Below, in pieces: positions 9,796-22,386 of a stretch of DNA of 64,000 nt (the stretch's first letter is position 1; each line of letters begins with the position of its first letter). Origin of the DNA: Aedes albopictus (taxonomy: Eukaryota; Arthropoda; Insecta; Diptera; Culicidae); the NCBI RefSeq assembly GCF_035046485.1, contig NC_085137.1, positions 445,474,334-445,538,333 of the forward strand. The letters are read 5' to 3'. The notes under the pieces are model-generated. The model made no database searches. It was not told the DNA's origin and worked only from the letters and a program-made list of their open reading frames with translations. The translations under genes were made by a program, and so were the position numbers.

Positions 9796-10546
9796 AGTGC
9801 ACTTACGTTACATAATAGCAAATTAAATTATAGAATAAAGTGGTCGGGGTCCCATGCAACGTTGTTGTTGTTGAAAACAGTTATACTCTAAGCCATTTTC
9901 TTTTAGGAAGTTTTTGCAGGGACCGGTGGAAATGGCGTTGGGATTGAGTTGCTGCCTGTGGTGTTGAGATCGAGGTTGAGATGGTGCCCACGCTAAAACC
10001 GCATCATGGTATAAATGATACTCGAACTCGAGCTTGATGAGCGCATTGTTGCAGTACCTACCGTGAACTCATATAAAGAATTGCATCCACAAAATCCCAC
10101 AATTTTGGACGTGGAACCTTGAAGCACCGAAGAATGACGTCTGGTGTTCGTCCAAAACTTTCCTTGTTTATCTTTTTTGTTCTTCAATCAAAGCCACCTG
10201 CGGCTTTGCGGTAATAAATTAGTTCGACCGCGAGTCAACTGTGTCGCTGCTATCGGTAAAATGCGTTCGCCAGTTCAGTGCTAGAGTGGGTCATATTCTT
10301 TATTTATTATATTTGTAACCACTGTTGGCCTGCTGGATTATGCGTGCGGAAACATTTGCACATTTGGCAAAGCGTCCGTTTATTTTTAAAGACTCATCCG
10401 CCAAGAGCAACTTTACAAATCTGATTTCCATGTTTAAACATAGCTTACATAATTGGGTTCTTTAGGGGTGTTCAGATTATTTCATAATCGGAATCTACGT
10501 CCAAAAATAAGACGGAATCCAACATTTCATCATATTCATCATCATC
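9796..10546. other. No gene seen
   Basis: Non-coding sequence of moderate GC; no recognisable domain, RNA or repeat boundary. Confidence 0.3.
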
Positions 10547-10674
10547 AAATCTGAAGAACCAAATGATGGATTGCGCTGAAAACGAGGCTGAAAAGTTGAT
10601 CGATTGGTCACCACTAGCGGGTAACCAATCGATCAACTTTTCAGCGTGGTGAGACCATTTGGTTCTTCAGATTT
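10547..10674. repeat. Two-step hairpin / short foldback element
   Basis: AAATCTGAAGAACCAAAT (10547-10564) pairs perfectly with 10657-10674. The inner GCTGAAAAGTTGATCGATTG pairs with CAATCGATCAACTTTTCAGC around a short loop. The interior mismatch is small. It could extrude as a cruciform; no TSD was found. Confidence 0.6.
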
Positions 10675-11767
10675 TGTGCTCTTGCAAATTCGTGGGGTGG
10701 CTTCGTTATATATTCACCTTCAAATGCATTTAAAGTTTGTATAGGGATTTTTTTTTGTTCGGGACGAACTGTCATTTTATCGATTGAACTGTCATTCTAC
10801 CAACGGAAATTAAAACTGTTTTGTTTATTTAACCATCAAACCAAAGGAATTGGAACGCAATAATATCACGTTATACTCAGAAAAATGAGCTCTGAGCTAC
10901 AGAAAATAGAAATACAGTGCCGATTCGTTCGTTGACTGCTCGTTAGATGGGCTGTCTCGATGGTTGGATGTTCACTGGTTGGGGCAAAACCCAACTAAAA
11001 ATCACTTCCAATGTCAAAATGAGACGTCTGACCGCTGTCACATCGCTCCTCTCATAGACAGAATGTTTGTGCAAGTCTGCGAGTATTTCGTGACATATTT
11101 ATTGTCGTCGCGGTTGAAACCCGAAGTTTCCCCACACCCGACAATCGAATTTTCTCAAAATCCATACGTGAAACCTTACGTCGGACGTAGTGCGCTGGAC
11201 AGCGGACCTGGCCCTCTATCCAGCGCACTGTGCCCGACGTACGTCCAACACACGGTTTAGGAGATACTTCGATTTTCGCGTGTCAAAAATTCCGATTTTC
11301 AACTGCACGAACAATATCGTCACTTGGGTGTGTCTAGAGCATTTTGATCAGTTGTCAGTTGCCCCGACGAACGAACACGATTCGCCAATCGGGGTGCAAC
11401 CAACGAATCCAGGCTGTAGTCGTCTTCGCTTAAAGTTAAATAAATTATTTATAGTGATTATAGTTCACAGCCTTAGATTGACTTGCACCTTAATCACTTT
11501 AACAAATTTTGTTCCGAACGATGGTTCCCTTTACGTTGATCCCAGCCCTGATTCATAGAATGAGAATCAAAACAGAAACGAGAAACGTCATAACAACCCG
11601 GATCGCGGCGCACATTCCGTTTCGGTCCACACACATCGCGCGCACATGTTAACAGCACGATTCAATCGGAGATTTTTGTGTGAAAAATTCTAAAATTTTA
11701 TCGGATCAAGGCTTTGTGTTCGTTTCGGTTTGTTCTGAAGTGATAGTGTGAATTAAGTGCGAGCGAA
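10675..11767. promoter_or_regulatory. CEBPZ 5' flank with an inverted repeat
   Basis: GTGCGCTGGA (about 11189) and TCCAGCGCAC (about 11219), flanked by CGGACGTA/TACGTCC words, form an imperfect inverted repeat at 11175-11252. The last ~130 bases before the CEBPZ ATG look like a 5' UTR with no in-frame upstream coding. No TATA box is convincing. Confidence 0.35.
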
Positions 11768-13631
11768 ATGTCGATCAAAGAATCGAAAAAGCACGGTAAA
11801 AAGCGGGATTCCAGTGGGGGTAGTAAGGAGACGAAACCAGCGAAAGAAGGGGCCACCACCGCAACCAAGAAGAAAATAGTGTTCGGAGAGGATGGCCAAC
11901 AGAAGGAAGTTCCCGTGGCTGAGGTAGTAGGAGCGGGTGATCAGAACAATGAGAGTGGCGGAAAGAAGGGAAAGAAACATCACAAGAAACAGCCGAAGGA
12001 TGTGCGGGAGGAGAACGAGGTGGACACGGTGGAGCGCCGTTGGTACGAGCACTTTGATGGGTACAACACGGTGGGCGAGCTAGTGGAGTTGAAGGATGCG
12101 GAGATCGCCGAGCTGAGGAAGCTTTGTCGATTGGCTTTCGAGGCGGAAAGCCGGACGCTGATGAAGAACAACCCATCGGATGCCAAGTGGTTGCTGACGG
12201 CGCTAGAGAAGGGTACCTCACGGGATAGAGCCAATGCGGGAGCGTTGTTGGTTCAGAGCAATCCGTTGTGCAATCTGCAGGCGCTGGAAACGGTGGTGGC
12301 CATGGTCAAGCTTTCCAACAAGGGTCACTTGGATGTGGTGGAGGTGTTGTCGGAGCTGATGCTGAATTCGGTGATGCCAGCGGACAGGAAGTTGGTTTCT
12401 ATCCCGTTGAGGGGAGCCGATTGGAAGAACGTGAAGAAGCAGGAACTGGAGAAGGGATTGAGGGACAAGATCTTCGCTTATTGGCATTTTGAGGATGCGT
12501 TAAGAGACGTGTACTTTACGTTTCTGAACAATCTGTCTGCGGTGATCCAAACTGGCCAGGATAACAGTAAATTGAAGGTGATCCAGTACGCTTCCAAGCT
12601 ATTTACGATGATTCCGGAGAAGGAAGCCTACCTGCTGTCGATGTTGGTCAACAAGCTGGGAGACCCTAGCAAGAAAGTGGCCGTCAAAGCATTGTACCAT
12701 TTGACGGAAGTTGTGAAGAAGCATTCGGCCATGTGCCCAGTTATTGTCACAGAAACGGAAAAATTGCTTTTCCGGAACAATATTTCCTCGAGTGCGCAGC
12801 ATTACGCCCTATCCTTCCTGGCCGCAATCAGCAACTTCGGAGATTTTACATCCTGCGAGAAGATGATCAACATTTGCTTCTCGTTCTTCAAGATCCTCAC
12901 CGACAAAGGCGAGGTGAACTGCCGGACGATGCAGGCCATCTTGGCGTGCCTTCGTAAAGCCATCGGAAACATCAAAAAGGATGTCGATATCGCAAACTTT
13001 GTTAAACCGGAAGTGCTCAACACGGTCTACCGAATGATCCATTTGGCAGATATATCGATCGCCTGTCAAGGGCTCTCCCTGCTCCTGGAAATCACCGAAT
13101 CCAAAGGAGTTGAGCAGAACCGCTTCTACAACGCCCTCTACAAGAAATTACTCGATCCGCAGTTGGGAACCGTTGGTCCCCGTATCTCCAATATATTCTT
13201 CTATATCATTCACCGGGCCATCCAGAACGATCCCATCCCCGACCGAGCGCAGGCCTTCATCAAACGGCTGCTCCAAGTTGCCTTCAATTTCCCCCCATCC
13301 AAAGTCTGCGGTGTGTTAATCATCGTCAGCAAGGTCCTCCGCAAGCGGAGGCACCTCCATACGGACGGCCTAACCCCGGAGGAAAACGGAGAACTTCCCG
13401 AACAGCAGCTTCAGGCACAAGAAAGCCCGGATGAACAGCATGACGACGACGGTGATGAGGAAGATCAGAAGAAGCTCTCGAAGGAAAGCAATCGACGTGT
13501 GACGCAGTACGATCCGTTCCATCGGGCTGCAGAGTACGCCGGCGCAAAGTACACGATCAAGTACGAGCTGACGCGGTACCTGGAGTACTTCCATCCGACG
13601 GTGAAGTCGTTCACCCAGAGCATCCTAACGA
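11768..13631 (+). CDS. CEBPZ: CEBPZ / Noc1 (CBF-Mak21 family), exon 1
   Basis: This exon starts at ATG 11768 and ends ...ATCCTAACGA|GTAAGT. With exons 2 and 3 it gives 3036 coding bases (1011 residues). CEBPZ/Noc1/Mak21 is a nucleolar factor that works with Noc2 in early 60S ribosome assembly. The 'CCAAT-binding' name is historical. The first ~80 residues are Lys/Ser/Gly-rich. The middle is a helical-repeat region. The CBF/Mak21 domain runs from about residue 330 to the exon end and includes VNCRTMQAILACLRKA. A family-typical block YDPFHRAAEYAGAKYTIKYE lies before the donor. An acidic insert at about 545-575 separates these. Phase is 1 at the junction. If the donor were read through, the frame would run only to 13699, which supports splicing. 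Confidence 0.92.
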
Positions 13632-13782
13632 GTAAGTATCGAGTGTTGTTGAAGTTCACTTTTACAGTTATAAATCAAATTTATATGTTTGGAAACTAAA
13701 CAGATTTTTCGGATAGGTCTCTAACAAAATAAGGCGTTGTCCGTAAACTACATAGGCTCATTTTTAACCCCTCCTCCTCCTT

Positions 13783-14735
13783 GTTGAAATCCTAAAAAGA
13801 TTTCCTGGTGGAGAAATCCTTGAAGAAATCATAGGAGAAATTTGAGAGAAATTCCTGGAGGTATCCTAGATTTCTGCAGGAATTACTTCTAGAATACCTC
13901 ATACATTTACAGCTACTAGCGTATTCACTTAGGCAGCATTTTCTTACTCATTCTTTTTGATGAACACGAAAAATACTTGGATGAAAGAGTATATTTCATC
14001 CTTCTCTTTCATGTTTGTTTGAGTGAGTTAAAAAGCTGCCAGTGCTAGTAATTACAGCTGTGATTTGTTCAGGGATTTCTCCGAGGAATACCTACAATGT
14101 AATTTTCTTAGTACTTCCCGTTAGAAAACACCTTGAGATTCCTTTAGGAATTATCACTGAAATTGATCTAGGAACTCCACTTGGATTTATTTAGAAATTT
14201 CTGGTAGATCCCAGCAGGTAGTTTGGGCAGTTTGGATGGGATTCCTTGCTGGGAATCCTCCTGGAATTCTTAGAGGACTTTTAAGAGAAATCTCAGCTGA
14301 AAATGCTTGAGAAACCTCAGCAAGAATTCCTGACGAAATCCCAGTAGGAATACCTTCAGGATTTCTTGAATAAATGTCTAAAGCAATCACAAGAGGAATT
14401 TCTATAGTAATCCTTGAAGAAATCTCTGGAGAAATTATTGGAAGGATGTGTATAGGAATCCTTGCAGAAACCTTTGAAGCAATCCTAATTAAAATATTGG
14501 GAAGGATCCAATCAGGCATTTGTGAAAGAATTGCAAGAGGATTTCTCGGACGATTTCTCTAGGATTGCCTCCAGGAATGCCAAATGGGATTGTCTAGAAA
14601 TTCCTGCTGGGTTATCTAGATAAATATCTTCAAGAATTCCTCCAGGAATTTATCCTGGGATTCCTCCAGGCAGTTTATTTGAAGTTTCTCCAGCAATTCC
14701 TTCTGTGATTTCAAAAAAATCTTCATGAATTACTC
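13783..14735. repeat. Degenerate 'ttcctccaggaatt' repeat field 1
   Basis: The stretch is built from endlessly varied 10-15-base words such as 'ggaattcct', 'gaaatcctt', 'cctggaggaat' and 'gatttctcc'. There is no fixed period and both strands look alike. It carries spurious ORFs on both strands rich in Ile, Ser and Phe. The same texture returns at 24520-26330 and 27990-31130. Confidence 0.7.
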
Positions 14736-14739
14736 CATG

Positions 14740-16270
14740 AGTTCGCTAAAGCCCGAGAGCGGGCAAATGATCCCTTAATTGATACTCCGAAGAGGCTAAG
14801 AAAGGACGATCTTGACCGCACCACCAGCAGCGACGAAAAGCCTGTATCGAAGAAGATTCGTGGAGTTCGTGTTCAAGAAAGAGTATTGTGAGCAACAGGG
14901 GTAATAAAGCCCCGTCACGCCAGATAAATTTCAATATTGCTATCCAATCAACTTTAACAAGAACATCTGTTCGGAATGGAGGGGGACACGACAGGGCTCC
15001 TGAAACCCCTACGTCCTTATGGTTCGAATACACTGCGAGACGGGTACATGAAGCCCTGCCATCACCAACGTATAAAGAAATTGCTAATAGGGTAAGACTA
15101 GAAATTTTGCGCAGGAACTATCCTGCTGCAGAGCAGTCAACCAATTAGGAAGCTCTTCTTTTGAAGGTCGAACAGTTCAAACCCAAATTTGCTTACTATC
15201 GGTCCACGCCATGGTATTTAGTGCTTACATGCCACAACATAGATACACCAAATTGGGTGAAAGACAAATTCCTGTCTGTAACTCTCTGGGAAGGAGCCGA
15301 TCTAGTCGATCTAGTAGTAGTGCACGAGGATAAAATTCCACGCCCCAAAACGAACTGATCGCCTTTTTCGCACGGAGTGCCAAGTACAGCAATGAAATGA
15401 TTCTGTCTCTCATTGAAAGCCAGAACGAAAATCTTCTCACATAATCTTCTCACGGACGCATGGAGATAATGTTGAACTTGGTTTAACAATTGCTGATTCG
15501 TCCTTGCGTAAGCTTGTCGAAATACTTCTAAAAAACCCTTATTGGCGTTCCAGAAGATGCAATCATGGATTCTCTTCAAGTTCATCAAGACTTAGCAACT
15601 CCAGGGACAAGGGGGCTCTGCATGACAGCCAATAGTGAATTTGTCTCGGGAATAACCACTCAAGAGGAAAATCCCCAGATATACATAGTTGGTATTAGTG
15701 CTGGGTTTGGCAGTCCAAATGACCAAGGGCAGTCCAATGCCTATGGAAATATGAAATCGTCGCGCAAAATCCCCTATGCAAATATTATTCAGTTTTTGGT
15801 TCAAACGCGTATTCAACAATGCGAATAGAGTCCCCCTGTATCTGAAACAAATACATAACATTAAATAGGAAAACAATAAAAAATAAAATAACATTAACAC
15901 AGAAATGAGTCTAATAAAGTGTTACAAATTGACCTTCATCATGTGAAGAGTGTGTCAGCAACGTCAGCAATCCTTAGTAGAAGCAGGTTTGCCAAGGAGA
16001 AATTGGACGTGGGTTTAATTCAAGAGCCCTGAGTAAACAATGGAAGGGTGCCCTTCGCGTAATTTCAAACTTTTGTATGACAAATGTCAGTCCATTCCAA
16101 GGACCGCTATTTAGTAAATACGGACACTAAATTTGTCCCAATTTCCGAATTCATGTCTTGATACATTGTTTCTAACAAGATGGAGGTTCCGACGATCCGG
16201 GACAAAACAGAGGTATGTGTTGCTTCTGCTTACTTCCCAGGAGATGTTGATTATGTTCCACTTTTTTCGG
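14740..16270 (+). pseudogene. Decayed LINE: ORF1 (DUF4780-like) and endonuclease start
   Basis: Pieces in shifting frames read as KARERANDPLIDTPKRL (about 14750), FKPKFAYYRSTPWYLV to LWEGADLVDLVVVHEDKIPR (about 15160-15350), and near 15950-16030 AKEKLDVGLIQEP, the start of an APE-type endonuclease. VCVASAYFPGDVDYVP follows near 16220. The ORF1 piece resembles the DUF4780-type domain common in mosquito retroelement proteins. Many frameshifts and stops make it dead. It could be the 5' part of the same LINE whose RT lies at 21120-24200, but that is not proved. Confidence 0.55.
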
Positions 16271-16585
16271 TAGTTAATTTTGTCAACTATTGTAAAATGT
16301 AGCCTTATAAGGCTATTCATGGCGACTTACCACGATGGAGGTGACAGCTAAAAGTGTAAACCCAGTGTAAATACAACTTAACAAACTTAAGGCCTTTTCT
16401 TGTGTCATCACAAAATGGCTTCTTCAGAATCATCCAAATTCAACTTTACACAGTATTGCACTAATACATTTACGTAAGAAAATCGACGCTTACCTTTTCT
16501 CTAAACTTCTCCACTTCACGCAAGATATTTTGAAAAGAAATATAGAACACACTATTCCAAATGAAATTGTCTTCCGAACTATCTA

Positions 16586-17050
16586 GGGTATGTGTGCCAT
16601 CAGTAATCTCATGCTCCCATTTTCATCCTATTCGAAAACAAGCGATTACGGCACCGACTGACTCCGTTCTTTTTGTTTTCATGGGTGCTCACTTCTAACA
16701 AAAAATACAAAAATAAGAAACAAAACAAACACTGCCATAATTCTGCAAAGTGACGTAAGCGCCATTCAAAATGTCGATATTTTTTGGTATATTTTATGTA
16801 ATATCTGGTGTAAAAATAACACTGGGGTATGCCTGCTGTATTTGAATGCAAGATCTAGTCGTAATCTATCATCTATGGAAAGAAACTTAGAGAATGAGCA
16901 AGAGTTTTATGCATAATAACCAATAAATGGGCAAAAACTATCAATGTCGCTTACGTCACTTTGCAGAATTACGGCAGAACAGTGCTTCAATCCTTTGTTT
17001 TTCGTGGGATGGAAATGGGAGCCACATGCTTAATAAGGGAACCAATACCC
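16586..17050. mobile_element. TA-flanked long-TIR element (465 bp)
   Basis: The ends are GGGTATGTGTGCC and GGAACCAATACCC, flanked by TA (16584-16585, 17051-17052). 'GCTCCCATTTTCATCC' on the left mirrors 'GGATGGAAATGGGAGC' on the right. Further in, 'CTGCAAAGTGACGTAAGCG' (about 16732-16750) mirrors 'CGCTTACGTCACTTTGCAG' (about 16949-16967). No transposase. Consistent with a Tc1/mariner-type MITE. Confidence 0.65.
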
Positions 17051-17052
17051 TA

Positions 17053-18780
17053 TACCACAAAGAAATATTTTCACTCAAACTTGAAAATTATTCTAATTTG
17101 TCTCAACCGCACCAAGAGTTGGATGGCAATGTTTACCACCCACCACAGAACAACGACGACGGCAGCAGCGCGACGCGACGGTGCCGTCCGGCGCACTATC
17201 ATCGCTCATTGAACACAGTGATGTCGATCTTGCGGGCCAATTCATCAATAAAATCAATCAAAATCATTGAAATGGTTAACTCAAATTTATCTATTATACG
17301 TCGTAAAATCGAAAACTATTCTTCGAATGATTATTGTTGTACTTTGAATCACATATGATAGTAATAAAAGCAAATAATTTTTATTTGTGAAATCTCCTCC
17401 GCACTGTCCGCCAACACTGCTGCTGCTTGCAAACATCAACAGCGGAAGAGCATACTAAGAGTATTTGATCATTTTTAGCTTCAATTTATGCATATCAAAT
17501 ACTACAAATTATGCATTAAGGATCTGAATTTAATGCATGTTATGAATAACTTCCGTTAAGTTTTCAAAAATGAGTATTTTTTAGAACGAATACATAAGCC
17601 ACCGGCCATTGCGACTTAAGAAGTTTTTTTCGTGGAAATAAACTGTTGCAAAGGTAAGTAAGTTTTCTACATTTATAAACTGTTTCAGTAGTTAAAATAA
17701 ACATATTTTTAATATTTATCTCAGAATGGGGAACCAAGCTGATGTTTGGAGAGTCAACGACGCCGCAATATCCGATTGAAATGTCTGATGTTTCGTTTTC
17801 CCCGACCGGATGGCGCTACCGTGGTCAAAGCAGAGCGCTAGCATCTATGATTGGACCGTGTTATCGTATTTCGTGACAACATTTATTCTCCATTCATTAA
17901 TTTCAAACCTATGTGATATATGAGAAATAAAAATCCTGAAAATACGATGTAAATAACTATTGTATATGTAAACACTTATTTTACTAGCTTTAAAACAAAT
18001 CGATCATGAAAACTTCCACATTCTAGATATTAGTTAGAAAAATCTAAAAAATAGTCATTATTAAACTAAACGGAATTAAGTTTAGCTAAAACTTTTCCCG
18101 AATCAGTCATTTTATGCATGAACCCAATCCAAGCACTTATGAAGACTCAGTGCGCAGTCCAGTGGTGAACTAAATGCGGTATATTAAGACATGTTTCATT
18201 GTTATATAACTAAAAATATTTAGCAAAACAGAGTAGTCTACTGCTTGAATTGCTTTTAACCTTTCAGGACGCGCGCCATTAAGCAACCGAAACTGCACCG
18301 CGCTCACGCTGTATACGAAGAGCGAGGTTTTTTGATAGTGTTGTACTTTTTACAACAGCGCGCGCTGGAGGGTTAAATGATTAATAATCTTGAAATGTTT
18401 ACATTGGTGAAAGCGAGACAAAGAGGTGCTATTTTTGTTTGTTTGTTTATAGAACAAATGTAAAAAGGCAACACCACTACTGTTGCGCTCGATGATTGTT
18501 AGAAATAAGAATCGAAAAAGAAGTGCTGAAATAGGAGTGATACAGAGAGTCACCTTTAAGGTGTTAAGTTTCGTCAAGTGGCGTCGGTGCTTAACAAATT
18601 CCTTTGTGTTCATCGGATGTCAAAAATACATGGTAAACAAGAGAAATCAGCTGATCGCTTCGCAGCCTTACGGTAGCTGCGCTACCCAACAGAGATCAGA
18701 AGATTGTAAAACAATACTGCTTGGGTTCATTACAAAAAAAACCCTAACAGAATATAACAGGGAACTGAGGCTAGCCAAGC
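17053..18780. other. Intronic non-coding DNA
   Basis: AT-rich, with a GC-richer patch at about 17150-17240 and 18270-18360. Short ORFs have no recognisable domain. I see no RNA gene. Confidence 0.3.
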
Positions 18781-18808
18781 GTAAGGATTTGCGACTATAG
18801 ACACTATA

Positions 18809-19754
18809 CAGTGTATCAAACAATTGTCCGTACAGGAATTTTTTGGTGAAAATAATTTTTCATTTAAATGTTTATAACTTTTTTATACATCAATCAAAAA
18901 CACTGAAATTTTGACCAATTATAACCCATATATTAACGCTCCATTGGTAAAATTTTGAGCGAGATCGAATAAGTTTTCTGAAAGTTATAGAACTTTCAGT
19001 AAAACTCATAAGATTTTTGAACACATTTTCAAAACATTATATATCAATATGTACTTGATGAAACTTTTTGATTTTTTTTTCTGTTACAGCTTATACCTAA
19101 GGCTTTCATATGCAGCTTTGTTTGAAGTTTTATATTCACTACAAAAAATATGAAAAATCTGTATATGTTCAGAGTGTCATTTGGAAATTTATCATATTTT
19201 GATCAATAAAAGTGCCAAGTGTTTTCAACTTTTTTAAACTCTCTTAATGTAATATTTTTATACAGGACCTACTAAACTACATATGAAGAGTAGGTCCTAT
19301 GGATTTTTCGTTCAGTCAATGCACTTTTATTGGTAGAAAACATTTGGCAGATTATATGTGCAAAATATAGTCAAATTTTGAACATCGTCAGCTACATAAG
19401 CATATTTTTCATATTTTTTGTAGTGAATATAAAACCTCAAACATAGCTGCATGTGAAAGCCTTAGGTATAAGATGTAACACATAAAAAATTGAAAAAAAA
19501 ATCATCGAGTACATATTGAGATATAATGTTTTAAAAATGTGTTCAAATATCTTATAAGTTTTACTAAAAGTTCTATAACTTCCAGAAAACTTATTCGATC
19601 TCGCTCAAAATTTTACCAATGGAGCTTTAATATTTGGGTCATGATTGGTCAAAATTTCAGCGTTTTTGATTGACGCATAAAAAAGTTATAAACATTTGAA
19701 TGAAAAATTATTTTGACAAAAAATTTGCTGTACGGACAATTGTTTGATACACTG
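18809..19754. mobile_element. Tc1/mariner-type MITE, copy 2 (intact, 946 bp)
   Basis: CAGTGTATCAAACAATTGTC begins at 18809, its complement ends at 19754, and TA flanks both sides (18807-18808, 19755-19756). The two halves are roughly complementary throughout, so the element could fold into one long hairpin. It matches copy 1 in the same order. The insertion site survives uninterrupted, in inverted orientation, at 21066-21106. No transposase ORF. Confidence 0.85.
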
Positions 19755-19910
19755 TAGATTCCATAGACTCGCGGAGACATGGTTGAGCAATACGACTTTA
19801 GTGTGTTTTACCATGAATTTAGAGTGTACCGAGCGAATATGACGTCACGCAATCCATTGTCGCTATTGAAATCGTGACGTCATGCTCGTTTGGCTACACC
19901 AGTGATCCTC

Positions 19911-20830
19911 ACACAGCTAGTTTCGATTACCGACTTCGGTAAAATTTTACTGGGTTTTTGAACTGCTGACTTCTCGGTAATGTTGCCATTACTGAAGTGT
20001 CAGTAAATTGCTAAGTTGATCATCTGTCAAAAAAATACTGAGCAAGTCAGTAATTGTTTAAGGGCAATTTTACTGAACTTCAGTAATTTGTTTGTTTACC
20101 GTGGATTACCGAGTTTTTCAGTTTTCCTAAATTATCCCCGCATCCCGTACCCCGGCTTTTCAGTTCTAGTTTATTCGTATTTCATTCTGGCATTCATGAA
20201 TACAGTGAAGAGGCTCGATTTTCTCTGCATTCCCGCCAACATGTGAGCGGAATGTGAGGGATCTGCGTCGAATTTGTGGAAGAAGCGAACACGGAGTTGT
20301 ATCGGTAATAGTATCCGGCTGGAGAAGCCTCGTCAGCACTTTCGTCGATCTAGTTGTTGTAGCTCCAAGATAATCGCCTGATCACTCGTTTCACAAATTT
20401 AACGCTGATATTCACTGCTTACCTGGCAGTTGGAGGGATCACAGAGAAAATCAAACCTCTTGTCCGTTCTGAAGACATTGTACAATTTTACTTCTGCATC
20501 TGGCTACAGCTGCTGCTGCTGCTGCTAGAAATGCTTACGCTTTGACAGCTTCTCGGTGGAGCAGTCGAATGTTTACGTTTATTTCTCGCGAAAGCTCGGT
20601 AGAAAAGCAAAAACTACTGAAAGTCGATACTTGGCTTTACTGTTTTTATGGCTGAATTCAGTAAAGTACCAACATTACTGTAGATCAGTTGTTGCAGTTG
20701 CCATACTCAGTAAAAAAGGATGTCTTTTCACTGAAAGTCAGTAAATGTTCGTGAGGAATACTGAATTTCGCTAGTTTTGTAATTTACAATCTGAGCTCGG
20801 TTGAAAAAATTACCGAAACCCTAAATCATA
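19911..20830. repeat. 'TTCGGTAA'-type foldback element, diverged copy
   Basis: It starts CAGCTAGTTTCGATTACCGA and is filled with alternating TTCGGTAA / CAGTAA-like and TTACTGAA words in both orientations. It ends near 20815 with 'aaattaccgaaa'. The start matches the element at 52390-57267. The right boundary is uncertain. A (CTG)5-like run lies at about 20508-20526. Confidence 0.5.
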
Positions 20831-21065
20831 AATAAGTGTGCAGGCCCATTTTTTCAACTGCTCGTATTGCAACACTTGGATCGATTTGTGAATCATTAAA
20901 CACGTTATTCTTGATTATAACGGGAGTAGAACAACTTCCATAAGAATCATTACAAGAAAGTCTACGGCAACATAGAGTACCGGATATCACGTGCGGCCCG
21001 CGGGCCGCACTTTGGTGATCACGGGGCTACACGAACTGACAGTTCGTTTGGCTACAGTTGTCTTC

Positions 21066-21106
21066 GCCTCCGCGAGTCTGTGGAATCTATAGTGTCTATA
21101 TTTGCT
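21066..21106 (-). repeat. Inverted copy of the MITE copy-2 insertion site
   Basis: 'CTCCGCGAGTCTGTGGAATC' followed by 'TATAGTGTCTATA' is the reverse complement of the two sequences flanking 18809-19754, joined with a single TA. It shows that both arms belonged to a larger inverted-repeat structure (about 18783-21106) and that the MITE entered one arm only. Confidence 0.7.
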
Positions 21107-21219
21107 ACGGGTGTGTGAAGATATCAATAACGCTCCAGCAGCGACAAGGTTCCATGAAGTCCTTTCAAAAGACCATTCTAATGGTCTTGAAAACCTCAAA
21201 AAGGAAGATGACAGTTTTA

Positions 21220-21557
21220 CCACAGACAAACAGACGTAACTCTTAAAGGAAATTCATTTAAAAAACTTTTGCCCGGTGTCTTTTTCATGAGCATACTGCC
21301 ACCTGTTGGTATAGCCGCGCGAGATACTGTCGGCTATGATGGATTTCGATTTGACGTTTGCTAACACGCACACTACTACACAAATTGCCTGTAATTTTCG
21401 TTTGCATCATTCAGCAACGTGTACACTGGCAAACGTCAAAGCGATAGAACACTAGCGTCTCTGGTGGAAGGATCGCACAAATCAAATGAAATTTGAATTG
21501 ATCGTTAAATACATGTGCCAAGCTGTTTTGAAGAGTGTTACGTCTGTTTGTCTGTGG
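21220..21557. mobile_element. TIR element (338 bp) inside the LINE
   Basis: CCACAGACAAACAGACGTAA at 21220 and its complement ending at 21557 are flanked by TTTTA on both sides (21215-21219, 21558-21562). Removing the element and one TTTTA joins GACAGTTTTACTGTCGAT, giving DSFTVD in the LINE frame, so the boundaries are exact. No ORF inside. The 5-bp duplication does not by itself fix the superfamily. Confidence 0.75.
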
Positions 21558-22386
21558 TTTTACTGTCGATTCTTCTGAAACGTTGAAAGCGATGATGATG
21601 ACTCATATTCCGGGATCGATCTTTTACTCGACTGAAGAGCAAAACTCAGACAATGTAAACCATGTATGGTCGACAAATACCTATCAGAGAGCCTGTGAAA
21701 TCTTTACATATGCCATGGCTATGAGTTCTTTTAAGCTTTTCAAATCAGCTGGGATAGATGGAATTTTTCCAGCGTTACTTCAACAAAGGAAAGAAGCGAT
21801 TGGTCTGCTCTTAACTGAAATATTTAGAGCCAGTATCACTTCAGCTTACATACCTAAGGCATGGCGTAAGGATCGTGTTGTTCTTATTCCAAAGGCTGGC
21901 AAAAGAGATAAAACAACACTTAAAGCATTTCGACCTATAAGCCATTCCTGTGTTCTGTTCAAAACCATAGAGAAAATGCCTCCCTGACTGATAGTTGCGC
22001 ACCTCCAAGAACGGAAGAGATCATTCGATCTTTAAATATCAATATTATCAATTCCATTTATCCAAGTCCCTTGCACCCATTGCTGAACGCATTGAGCTGC
22101 AGGATGGTTGCCGAATGCTCCTTCAACGGCAATAAAAGTAATCACGGCTATATCATTGGCTTTAAATGATTTCTCAATTTTACTGACTATAGCGTCTGTA
22201 GCGCTGTTATGGTAGTATGGTGGCCCAAAACAAATGAAGTAACAACCTCTCAAAAGATGCTAGGTAAGTTACAAAGACTTACTTGTATATTTATGGCGAC
22301 AGGAGCAATGAAAAGCACTCCATCAGTTGCTTTGGAAGCCCTTCTCAATATTCTGCCCCATTATTGCATCAATTTGTTAAACTACA

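Noticed and set aside
13783..14735. Coding potential from the ORFs at 14187-14562
   Set aside because: Ile/Ser-rich frames on both strands come from the shuffled 'gaaattcc' word repeat; no domain.
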